Shown: positions 43,971 through 52,947 of the stretch, piece by piece
Layout: each line of letters opens with the position of its first letter
Position numbering within the stretch: the stretch's first letter is position 1
Origin: Planctomycetota bacterium
GTDB taxonomy: Bacteria > Planctomycetota > J058
Direction of reading: 5' to 3'
Length of the DNA: 64,000 nucleotides
NCBI GenBank assembly: GCA_019636275.1
Contig: JAHBXY010000020.1
Span: forward strand, 1-64,000
Notes under the pieces: model-generated
Seen by the model: only the letters and a program-made list of their open reading frames with translations
What the model was told of the DNA's origin: nothing
Databases searched by the model: none
Program-made: the position numbers and the translations under genes

Positions 43971-44019
43971 GGGTCGACGGGACCAGCTCGCAGGAGGCTC
44001 CAGGACTTCCCGTCGACCC
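43971..44019. repeat. 12-bp inverted repeat in the same gap
   Basis: GGGTCGACGGGA (43971-43982) and TCCCGTCGACCC (44008-44019), 25 nt apart, can pair perfectly. It lies about 100 nt beyond the stop at 44121 and may act with the nearby 9-bp hairpin as a terminator or stabilising structure. Nothing else was recognised in the 237-bp gap. Confidence 0.45.
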
Positions 44020-44120
44020 GCCCGAGCGAGCGATGGGGACGGGCGGAGCGGCACGCCTCGTGCCAGCCCCGGGGCTCCCTCCGATCGCCTGCCCCTCGCG
44101 AGCGCTTCGCCCATCGCAGG

Positions 44121-46547
44121 TCAGAGCAGGCGGCTGGCCTTCCGGCCGATCCACTCGACGAGCAGCAGCCCGAAGAAGAGCATGAACACCCAGGGCTTGT
44201 CCCAGAGCTCGGTCTCCTTGCGGCCGACCTTGATCGGCTCGGGCGGGACCTCGTCGATCTCGATCGTGCGCAGGTCGGCCAGGGTGACGAACTTGCCCCC
44301 CGAGGCCTGCGCGATGCGCTCCAGGCCCTCGCGGTCCATGCGCGGCTCCTGCAGCTCGAGGCGCGGGAGCTTGACCTCGAAGATGCGCGAGGCCACCTCG
44401 GAGAGCGAGCCCTTGGCGCCCGGGTCGATGTGCACCCGGTAGGGGCCGACGAGCACCGGCTTGAAGGTCCCCTGGAACTTCCCCGGCGCGTCGGGCCCGA
44501 GCACGCTCAGGTTCAGCGTCTGCGTGGTCCCGTCGGGCAGGTCGACGAGCACGTCCTGCGCGGCGCGCTCGGCGATCGCCGCGTCGTGGTCGCGGATCTC
44601 GGCCGTGACGCGGACCTCCTCGCCCACGCCGTACTGCGTCTTGTCGGTCGTGACGAAGAAGCGCTTGGTGCGGGTGAAGCTCTGCAGCGAGAGGAAGCGC
44701 ACCACCTGGCCGTAGAAGCGGTAGTGGTACTTGTCGCCCACGCCCGCGCGCCAGCGCCAGCCCTCGTCGAAGCCCATCCAGAAGCAGGTGCCGGAGCCGA
44801 AGCGCTGCCAGGCGACCAGCGGGTAGGCGCCGTTCTGGTTCTTGTCGCGCGGGTGCACGGCGAGGACCTGCGCCAGGGGCTTGGGCTTCTCGGTCGGCAC
44901 GTACCAGTAGAGGTCGGGCAGCTCGACGTCCCAGAGCTGGCGGTTCTCGCCCTCGGCCGGCTCGAGGCGCATGAGCGGCGACGCGTCGCCGTCCTTGGTC
45001 AGGCGCGGGCGCCAGGGGCGCGAGTAGTCCATGCCGCGCCCGCCCATGGGGTCGATCACGACCGGCAGGACGTCCTCGAGCGGCGTGCCCACGTAGGCGC
45101 GCGGCGCGCTCTGCTCGCCCGAGATCATGAGCACGCCGCCGCCGCGGTCCTTGACCAGGTCGCGGATCGCCGCCAGCGACCCGGGCCCGAACACGGGCTC
45201 GCCCGCGCGCGTGCGCGCCTCGGGGTTCACGTCGCCGAGGATGATGACGTGGTAGTCGAGGAGCTGCTCGGGGCTCGGCATGCGCGTCAGCGCCGGGACG
45301 CCGTCGGTGTGCTCCTGCGGGAAGTCCGGGTCCGCCGAGAGGAGCAGCACCTGCACCTGCATGTGGCGGTCGCGGACGAGCGCGTTCTTGAGGTAGCGGT
45401 ACTCCCAGCGCGGGTAGCCCTCGATGTAGAGGACCTTGATGCGCTCGTCGATGACCCGGATGCGCCGCACGGCCCGGTTGTTCTCGGCGGTCAGCTCGTC
45501 GGGGTCGGGCTCGACGACGGCCTCGAGCGTGTACTCGCCGGGCCGCGCGACCTTCGTGTCGAACTCGACGGCGACCTCGGGGACCTCGCCGCCGACGCGC
45601 ACGCTCTTCTCGTACACCTGCTGGCCGTCGAGGTCGATGCGCAGCCGCACGTCGCGCGCCCGGTCGTAGCCCTGGGCGCGCACGAGGACGCTGCCGCGCA
45701 GGACGTCGCCGGCCAGGCTCACGTCGGGGGCGCGGAAGTCGTCGACCGAGAGGTCGCGCGGCGGATCGGGGTCGCCCACGCCGACGGACCAGATGCGGAT
45801 GCCCTTGCGGCCGAAGCGCGCGGCGACGGCCTCCGGCGAGAGGCTGCCGGCGTTGCTCCGCCCGTCGGTGATGAGCACCATGCCGGCCACGCGGTCCGAG
45901 CGCAGGTCGGTGAGGATGCGCTGCAGGGAGTCGCCGAGCGCCGTCGACTGCCCGTCGGCCGCGACCCCCTCGAGCTGCGCCAGCGCGTCGGCCACGGGGT
46001 CGGGCCCCTGGTCGCCCTTCGCGTCGCGCAGCTTGTCGATGTCGGTCAGCCGCTCGCGTGACGAGTCGAACTTGAACAGGCGCACGCGGTTCTTCTGCGC
46101 CAGCTTGCGCAGCCACTCGCCGCCCTCCTGGCGCATGGCCAGCTTGACGCGGCTCAGGCGGTCGAGGTCGCGCAGCCGCTCCTCCGAGACCCCGAGCGAG
46201 CGCGCCAGGGCCTGGCGGGCGGCGTCGTCCTTCTCGCGGTCGAGGAAGCCCATGGAGCGCGAGGTGTCGATCGCGATGACCACCTGCCCGTGCTTGACCT
46301 CCTGCAGCTCCGTCGTCTCGACGGGACGGAAGAGGATCGCGATGGCCATGACGACGATCGCCGCGCGGAAGAGCGCCAGCGGGATGCGCAGGGCGCGCCG
46401 CTCGCCCTTGGGCTCGAGCAGGTAGGTGGCCCCGGCGAAGGCGAGGACCAGCACGACGATGAGGAAGACCTGCCACGCGGGGGGCATGTCCTCCCAGCGC
46501 GTGCGGGTGACGACCTCCGCCTCGGCCAGCAGGCGCGCGAGGGGCAT
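44121..46547 (-). CDS. VWA-domain membrane protein with glutamine-amidotransferase-like region
   Basis: 808 residues. Two N-terminal membrane helices (VFLIVVLVLAFAGATYLLE; LALFRAAIVVMAIAILFRP), then a VWA domain with MIDAS motif VIAIDTSRSMGFLDREKDD and VAGMVLITDGRSNAGSLSPE. Next come Ig-like modules and a region resembling the amidotransferase-like fold often found in these proteins (KVLYIEGYPRWEYRYLKNAL; DYHVIILGDVNPEARTRAG). A final membrane helix (PWVFMLFFGLLLVEWIG) leaves most of the protein outside. ATG 46547 has GGAGG in the upstream gene's end. Part of the MoxR-DUF58-BatA set; role in envelope or complex assembly is inferred from the family. Confidence 0.82.
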   Translation of the reverse strand: MPLARLLAEAEVVTRTRWEDMPPAWQVFLIVVLVLAFAGATYLLEPKGERRALRIPLALFRAAIVVMAIAILFRPVETTELQEVKHGQVVIAIDTSRSMGFLDREKDDAARQALARSLGVSEERLRDLDRLSRVKLAMRQEGGEWLRKLAQKNRVRLFKFDSSRERLTDIDKLRDAKGDQGPDPVADALAQLEGVAADGQSTALGDSLQRILTDLRSDRVAGMVLITDGRSNAGSLSPEAVAARFGRKGIRIWSVGVGDPDPPRDLSVDDFRAPDVSLAGDVLRGSVLVRAQGYDRARDVRLRIDLDGQQVYEKSVRVGGEVPEVAVEFDTKVARPGEYTLEAVVEPDPDELTAENNRAVRRIRVIDERIKVLYIEGYPRWEYRYLKNALVRDRHMQVQVLLLSADPDFPQEHTDGVPALTRMPSPEQLLDYHVIILGDVNPEARTRAGEPVFGPGSLAAIRDLVKDRGGGVLMISGEQSAPRAYVGTPLEDVLPVVIDPMGGRGMDYSRPWRPRLTKDGDASPLMRLEPAEGENRQLWDVELPDLYWYVPTEKPKPLAQVLAVHPRDKNQNGAYPLVAWQRFGSGTCFWMGFDEGWRWRAGVGDKYHYRFYGQVVRFLSLQSFTRTKRFFVTTDKTQYGVGEEVRVTAEIRDHDAAIAERAAQDVLVDLPDGTTQTLNLSVLGPDAPGKFQGTFKPVLVGPYRVHIDPGAKGSLSEVASRIFEVKLPRLELQEPRMDREGLERIAQASGGKFVTLADLRTIEIDEVPPEPIKVGRKETELWDKPWVFMLFFGLLLVEWIGRKASRLL

Positions 46548-46550
46548 GGG

Positions 46551-48926
46551 CTACCTCCGGCCCCGGCCGAAGGCCGCGGCGAGCACCGACTCGAGGACGA
46601 GGAGGCCGATCACCCCGGCCAGGGCGTGGCGCCAGAACTCCGAGGCGCCCGCGCCGCCGCCCTGCGCGACGAGCACCTCGCGGACGAGCTCGTGGCGGAT
46701 CGGGCGCACGGGGACCTCGAGGGCCGTCTGCAGCTCCTCGGCCGAGAACTTGGCCAGGTCGCCCTCGGCCGGGTCGATCGTCACGGCGAAGTAGTCGGGC
46801 GCCGGGGCTTCGTCCGCCCCCGAGACCCCGGCCCTGGCCACCGTGTAGAAGCCGCTCATCTCCAGCGCGTCGCGCTCGCCCTCGGGCGGGTAGAGGGCGC
46901 GGTAGAGCTCCTGGTCGTCGAGCTTCTCCACCGGCACCTGCTCGCGGCGCCCGTCGGGGGTCTCGACCTCGACGCGGCCGTACTCCTCGGCGCGCAGCAG
47001 CCGCTCGTAGCGGTCGCCGATCCCGAGGTTCAGGGCGGGGCGGGAGCGCTGGGTCAGGTCCAGCACGAGCTGCCGCCAGAAGGGCACGTAGAAGCCGTCG
47101 TGGACGACGCAGTTGTTCCACCCGTAGTCGACCGTCGTCAGCCAGGCGACGGCGCGGCCGCGGCCGAAGGCGCGCTCGACGAGGAGCGGCTGCCCCTCGT
47201 CGATCGAGCGCGCCCGGTCGCCGCCCACGGCGCCGTCGTCGGAGGCGCGCGGCACGAGCCGGAACGGCACCTGCGGCGCGGGGAGGTCGCGGGTCGGCGG
47301 CGCGGGGTCCGCGGCGAAGAAGCCGTAGATCTGCGCCGCCTTGAGCCAGGTGACCATCTCCTCGCTCGTGAACAGCCCGGCGACCGGGTGCCGCGGGTCG
47401 GTGACGGTCATGAACCAGGCGGGGGCGTCGCGGTCGTCCTGGGCCTCGAGCCAGGTGCCGCCGCGCATCTCCTGCAGCGCCGTGGGGAACAGCCCCGCCC
47501 CGCCGCGCCACAGGTCGTCGTTGTAGTGGCGCACGTCGACCAGGCCGCCGAGCGTGAACACGACCGCGCCGCCCTGGCGCGCGTAGGCCTCGAGCGCCGT
47601 GCTGGCGTCGTCGGGGACCGTGCCCACGTTGGCCAGGATCACGACGTCGTAGTCCTCGAGGCGGGCGCCGGACACCTGCGCCGGGTCGACGACCTCGGGG
47701 CGGATGAGCCCGCGCCCGTCGTCGGTCTCGGCCAGCTTGAGGGCCTCCTCCAGGTAGTAGGTCTCGTTGTCGACGCGGGCGCGGCCGCGCTCGCCGTCGA
47801 CGAGCAGCACGCGCACCTCGCGGCGCACGTCGATCACGACGTGGCGCCGGTTGTCGAGGACCAGGCCGTCCGAGCGGACCTGCACCTCGACCCGGTGCGG
47901 CCCCGCCTCCTTGAACAGGTAGCGCAGGGGCTCGGGCGCGCGCTCCTCGCCCGGCGGGATCGACAGCGACACGACCTTCTGCGGCGTCGTGGCCCCGTCG
48001 ACGAAGTACTCCACGGTCAGGTCGTTCAGGGCGAACGCCGACCAGTTCTTCACCGAGACCTCGACGTGACAGGGCAGGTCCTGCCCGACGACGGGCTCGA
48101 GCGTGCCGAAGCGCGTCACCGTCAGGTTCTTCGGGTCCTCGGCCCCGCAGTCGACGAGCACGATCGTGGCCCCGAGCGCCTCGATCTCCTTGGCCGCCCG
48201 CCCGAGCGCCGGGTTCTTGAGCGCGCCGGCGTCGTCGAGGACGCCCGCGCGCTGGCAGTCGGTGAGCAGGTACAGCGTCTTCTTCAGCGGCTGCGCGCCC
48301 TCGGGCGGCGGCTGGCCGCCCGGGCCCAGGTCGAACTTGCTCAGCACCCGCGGCAGCGCGGCCAGGAGCCCGGGCAGGTCGGTCCCGCGCTCCGAGCGGC
48401 GCACCTCGGGCGCGTCGTCGAGGTCCTGCAGGACGTCGCGGCGGCCCTCCTCGTTCATCTCGCGCGGCGAGGGGTAGAGGCTGCGCACGTCCTCGTCGAA
48501 CACCGAGACCATGACGCGGTCGCCCGACTCGAGCCCGGCCACGATCTCCTTGGCCGTGCGGCGCGCGCGCTCGAAGGCCGTCTCGTCCTCGTCGGAGCCG
48601 AGCTGGTAGCCCATCGAGTACGACGCGTCGAGCGCGATCACGACGTTCTTGCGCACGTCGTCCTCGCGCGTGAGCACGAGCGCCTGCGCGCGCGGGCGCG
48701 CGAGCGCCAGGGCGAACAGGAGCAGGATCAGGCAGCGGACGAGGAGGAGGAGCAGGTTCTCCAGGTTGAGGCGGCGCTGCTGGCGCTTGACCGCCCGCTG
48801 CAGGAAGGTGAGCGCCGCCCACTCGACGGTCCGGAAGCGGAACCGCGTGAGCAGGAAGATGATGATCGGCGCCGCGATCGCGAGGCCGCCCCAGAGGAGC
48901 AACGGGTTGGCGAAGTAGGTGCCCAC
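46551..48926 (-). CDS. BatA-type N-terminal / VWA membrane protein
   Basis: 791 residues. The N-terminus MGTYFANPLLLWGGLAIAAP is the BatA-type segment; a second helix (LLLLVRCLILLLFALALARP) precedes a VWA domain with MIDAS NVVIALDASYSMGYQLGSDE and LLTDCQRAG. Later regions contain Ig-like strands and an amidotransferase-like fold (YDVVILANVGTVPDDASTAL; RGRAVAWLTTVDYGWNN), and a C-terminal helix (GVIGLLVLESVLAAAFG) anchors the end. GTG 48926 follows the DUF58 stop by 1 nt. Such proteins work with MoxR ATPases and DUF58 proteins, often in metal-dependent assembly or chaperoning at the membrane. Confidence 0.84.
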   Translation of the reverse strand: MGTYFANPLLLWGGLAIAAPIIIFLLTRFRFRTVEWAALTFLQRAVKRQQRRLNLENLLLLLVRCLILLLFALALARPRAQALVLTREDDVRKNVVIALDASYSMGYQLGSDEDETAFERARRTAKEIVAGLESGDRVMVSVFDEDVRSLYPSPREMNEEGRRDVLQDLDDAPEVRRSERGTDLPGLLAALPRVLSKFDLGPGGQPPPEGAQPLKKTLYLLTDCQRAGVLDDAGALKNPALGRAAKEIEALGATIVLVDCGAEDPKNLTVTRFGTLEPVVGQDLPCHVEVSVKNWSAFALNDLTVEYFVDGATTPQKVVSLSIPPGEERAPEPLRYLFKEAGPHRVEVQVRSDGLVLDNRRHVVIDVRREVRVLLVDGERGRARVDNETYYLEEALKLAETDDGRGLIRPEVVDPAQVSGARLEDYDVVILANVGTVPDDASTALEAYARQGGAVVFTLGGLVDVRHYNDDLWRGGAGLFPTALQEMRGGTWLEAQDDRDAPAWFMTVTDPRHPVAGLFTSEEMVTWLKAAQIYGFFAADPAPPTRDLPAPQVPFRLVPRASDDGAVGGDRARSIDEGQPLLVERAFGRGRAVAWLTTVDYGWNNCVVHDGFYVPFWRQLVLDLTQRSRPALNLGIGDRYERLLRAEEYGRVEVETPDGRREQVPVEKLDDQELYRALYPPEGERDALEMSGFYTVARAGVSGADEAPAPDYFAVTIDPAEGDLAKFSAEELQTALEVPVRPIRHELVREVLVAQGGGAGASEFWRHALAGVIGLLVLESVLAAAFGRGRR

Positions 48927-48927
48927 G

Positions 48928-49839
48928 TCAGGTCAGCTTCATCCCCGACCGCGTGGCCAGGTAGCTGGTCAGCGCGACGTCGAGCGGCACGGAGGTGTCG
49001 AGGAGCACGTAGTCGATGCGGTCCTGCCGGCAGCCGTGCCGGATCTCGCCCGAGAACCGGTCGAGCTCCTCCAGGTAGGCGCGGCGCAGGGCGCCGGGGT
49101 CGCAGGTGACCTCGCCCAGGCCCTCGAGGCCCTGGAAGCGGGTCATGGAGCCGAAGGGGAAGGTGCGCTCCGCCTGGTCCAGGACGTGGAACACGATCAC
49201 CTCGTGGCGCTTGTGGCGGAAGTGGCGCAGCCCCGACAGGATCGCCGCGGGCTCGTCGAGGAGGTCGCTGATGATCACGACGAGCCCCTTGCGCCGCACG
49301 CGCTCGGCCATGGTGTGCAGCACCGGGCCCAGGCTCGTGCGCTTGGCCGGCTTGATCGAGGTCAGCGCGTCGATGATCAGGTTGCGGTGCGACGCGCTCG
49401 ACCCGGGCGGGATGAACGCCTGGATCGCGTCGTCGAAGGTCACCAGGCTGGCCGCGTCGCGCTGGCGCAGGATCAGGTAGGCCAGCGACGCCGCCACGTA
49501 GCAGGCGTACTCCAGCTTCGTCGGGCTCCCGTCCTGGTAGCGGTAGCGCATCGACTCGGAGCCGTCGACGAGGAGCGTGGCCGTGAGGTTCGTCTCCTCC
49601 TCGTACTGCTTGATGTAGAAGCGGTCCGAGCGGCCGAAGACCTTCCAGTCGATGTGCTTGATGTCGTCGCCGGGCACGTACTCGCGGTGCTCGGCGAACT
49701 CCACCGAGAAGCCGTGGTAGGGGCTCCGGTGGAGGCCGGTGACGAACCCCTCGACCACGAGCCGCGCGATGATGTCGAGGCGCGAGATCTTGGTGAGGGT
49801 CTTGGGGTCGAGGAACCTCGTGTCCCGGGTCTGCGCCAC
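48928..49839 (-). CDS. DUF58 (VWA-like) protein
   Basis: 303 residues. The DUF58 signature is evident: EYVPGDDIKHIDWKVFGRSD, then FYIKQYEEETNLTATLLVDG and DGSESMRYRYQDGS, followed by GLVVIISDLLDEPAAILSGL. These proteins pair with MoxR-type AAA+ ATPases; the MoxR gene lies directly upstream with a 3-nt gap. The usual membrane helices are absent, so it is cytoplasmic. Function of the pair is unassigned here. Confidence 0.88.
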   Translation of the reverse strand: MAQTRDTRFLDPKTLTKISRLDIIARLVVEGFVTGLHRSPYHGFSVEFAEHREYVPGDDIKHIDWKVFGRSDRFYIKQYEEETNLTATLLVDGSESMRYRYQDGSPTKLEYACYVAASLAYLILRQRDAASLVTFDDAIQAFIPPGSSASHRNLIIDALTSIKPAKRTSLGPVLHTMAERVRRKGLVVIISDLLDEPAAILSGLRHFRHKRHEVIVFHVLDQAERTFPFGSMTRFQGLEGLGEVTCDPGALRRAYLEELDRFSGEIRHGCRQDRIDYVLLDTSVPLDVALTSYLATRSGMKLT

Positions 49840-49842
49840 GCG

Positions 49843-50895
<1,053 letters not shown>

Positions 50896-51124
50896 GGGCC
50901 TCGTCCGGAGTTGGGGTGGCGAAGGCTCCCGCGATTACGACGCGAGGGCGGGCGCCCGTTTGCGCGCGGGGATCCTACCCGCCCCCGTGCAACCCGTAAA
51001 GCCGTGTGAGCGTGGCGGTCCGACCTCGATGGGACGCCAAGGCGACGTGAGGGGGCGCGGAGGGCACGACGCCTCGCGAGCACCGCCGTTCATCTGCCGC
51101 TCCGGGGCGGCCGACACGCTCGCC

Positions 51125-51153
51125 TTGTCGCCCCGTCACCCCGGCTCTACACT
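51125..51153 (+). promoter_or_regulatory. guaB promoter
   Basis: TTGTCG (51125-51130) and TACACT (51148-51153) with a 17-nt spacer, then a short leader with CACGGAGG (51165-51172) ahead of ATG 51185. The best-formed -35/-10 pair in the window. Confidence 0.6.
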
Positions 51154-51184
51154 TTCGCGCCTCCCACGGAGGCCCCCTCTCACC

Positions 51185-52702
51185 ATGCAGGACGACATCC
51201 GCGACGGCCTCTCGGGCCGCGAGCTGATCGCCGGCGGCGGGATCACCTACGACGACTTCATCATCCTCCCCGGCCACATCGACTTCCATCACCAGGAGGT
51301 CGAGCTGGGGGTGCAGGTCACGCGCCGGATCCGGCTGAACCTGCCCTTCGTGTCCTCGCCCATGGACACGGTGACCGAGCACAAGATGGCGATCGGCCTG
51401 GCCTGCCTGGGCGGGATCGGGGTGATCCACTACAACAACTCGGTCGACGCGCAGGCCGAGGAGGTGCGCAAGGTCAAGCGGTTCGAGAACGGGTTCATCA
51501 CCGACCCCGTCGTGCTCGGCCCCGACGCGCAGCTCGCCGACCTGGACCGGATCAAGGAGCGCTACGGCTTCTCCGGCATCCCGATCACCGAGGACGGGAC
51601 CCAGCGCGGGCGGCTCATCGGCATCGTCACGAACCGCGACATCGAGTTCGAGCCCGACCGCACGCGCCGCCTGCGCGAGGTCATGACGGCCGACCTCGTC
51701 ACGGGCAGGGCCGGCCTGACGCTCAAGGAGGCCAACGAGCTCCTGCGCCGCTCGAAGAAGGGCAAGCTGCCGATCGTCGACGAGCAGGGGCGCCTCGTGT
51801 CGCTCGTCTCGCGCCGCGATCTGCTCAAGCGGCGCAACTTCCCCGAGACCGTCAAGGACCCGAAGCAGCGCCTGCGCGTCGGCGCGGCCGTCTCCACGCG
51901 CGACGAGGACCGCGAGCGCGTCACGGCGCTGGTCGAGGCCGGCGTCGACCTCGTCGTGATCGACTCGGCGCAGGGCGACTCGATCTACGAGCTGCGCATG
52001 CTCGAGTGGATCAAGCGCTCCGCCCCGCACATCGACGTCGTCGCCGGCAACGTCGTCACGCGCGCGCAGTCGCTGCGCCTGCTCGACGCGGGCGCCGACG
52101 CCCTGCGCATCGGCATGGGCCCGGGCTCGATCTGCACGACGCAGGGGACCATGGCCGTCGGCCGCGCCCAGGCGACCGCCGTCTATCAGACCGCCAGCGT
52201 GGCCCGCGCCCGCGGCGTGCCCGTGATCGCCGACGGCGGCATCTCGCAGATCGGCCACATCGCCAAGGCGCTGGCCCTGGGCGCGTCGGCCGTGATGATG
52301 GGCTACATGTTCGCCGGCACCGAGGAGTCGCCCGGCGACTACTTCTACGAGGGCGGCGTGCGCCTCAAGCGCTACCGCGGCATGGCCTCGCTCGAGGCCA
52401 TGGCCGTCGGCGGCGACAAGCGCTACCAGACGCGCGCCGACGACCGGAAGGTCAAGGTCGCCCAGGGCGTCGCCGGCTCGGTCCTCGACAAGGGCCCGCT
52501 CAACGACTACGTCCCCTACCTCGTCCAGGGCCTGCGTCAGTCGCTCCAGGACATGGGCGTGAAGAGCGTCACGGCCCTGCACGCGGGCCTGGAGGACGGG
52601 TCGCTGCGCTTCGAGATGCGCAGCCTCGCCGCCCAGATCGAGGGCGGCGTCCACGGGCTGCACAGCTACAAGGACAGCGGGATCGGGATGCGTAGCGGCT
52701 GA
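51185..52702 (+). CDS. guaB: IMP dehydrogenase, eukaryotic-type sequence
   Basis: 505 residues. Catalyses NAD-dependent IMP to XMP, the committed step of GMP synthesis. The active-site loop is [12 protein letters not shown] with catalytic C317; the CBS pair lies at about 115-230; [14 protein letters not shown] and [20 protein letters not shown] are core barrel segments. Many blocks follow the human/yeast enzyme as I remember it rather than the typical bacterial one: [72 protein letters not shown] and the ending [10 protein letters not shown]. guaA lies 3.8 kb downstream. Followed by nested palindromes. Confidence 0.94.
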   Translation: MQDDIRDGLSGRELIAGGGITYDDFIILPGHIDFHHQEVELGVQVTRRIRLNLPFVSSPMDTVTEHKMAIGLACLGGIGVIHYNNSVDAQAEEVRKVKRFENGFITDPVVLGPDAQLADLDRIKERYGFSGIPITEDGTQRGRLIGIVTNRDIEFEPDRTRRLREVMTADLVTGRAGLTLKEANELLRRSKKGKLPIVDEQGRLVSLVSRRDLLKRRNFPETVKDPKQRLRVGAAVSTRDEDRERVTALVEAGVDLVVIDSAQGDSIYELRMLEWIKRSAPHIDVVAGNVVTRAQSLRLLDAGADALRIGMGPGSICTTQGTMAVGRAQATAVYQTASVARARGVPVIADGGISQIGHIAKALALGASAVMMGYMFAGTEESPGDYFYEGGVRLKRYRGMASLEAMAVGGDKRYQTRADDRKVKVAQGVAGSVLDKGPLNDYVPYLVQGLRQSLQDMGVKSVTALHAGLEDGSLRFEMRSLAAQIEGGVHGLHSYKDSGIGMRSG

Positions 52703-52744
52703 GCTTCCTGCACGAGACTATCGTGCTGGAACGGGCCCTCACCC

Positions 52745-52848
52745 CGCTCGCGCGAGCGCCGGTCACGCGCGCCCCGCCCGCGCGGGGCGATCGGACCCGC
52801 GCGGGTCCTCGACCCTCACGCACGCCCCGCGCGGGCGGGGCGCGCGTG
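52745..52848. repeat. Nested palindromes between guaB and the kinase-FGE gene
   Basis: Three perfect palindromic elements: a 14-bp one (CGCTCGCGCGAGCG, 52745-52758); a 25-bp inverted repeat with arms 52764-52788 and 52824-52848; and, inside its 35-nt loop, a 16-bp palindrome (GGACCCGCGCGGGTCC, 52793-52808). The RNA could form a very stable branched structure. Location after the guaB stop and about 85 nt before the next -10 box suggests a terminator. Confidence 0.75.
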
Positions 52849-52932
52849 GTCCAAGCCTGTGAGGACGTCGGTCGTCGCGCCCGGGCGCGTTGCGACCCGC
52901 AACCAGCCGTGCGTGCTCCCCTCTTACCGCGC

Positions 52933-52938
52933 TAGACT
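52933..52938 (+). promoter_or_regulatory. -10 box (TAGACT) of the kinase-FGE gene
   Basis: TAGACT ends 9 nt before ATG 52948, in the sequence GCTAGACTCG that recurs at 19502. Confidence 0.45.
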
Positions 52939-52947
52939 CGACCCCAC

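Noticed and set aside
43957..48822. A 1621-codon open minus frame across the VWA genes
   Set aside because: It is an out-of-frame Arg/Pro/Gly-rich shadow of the two VWA genes, which have clear families and start sites.
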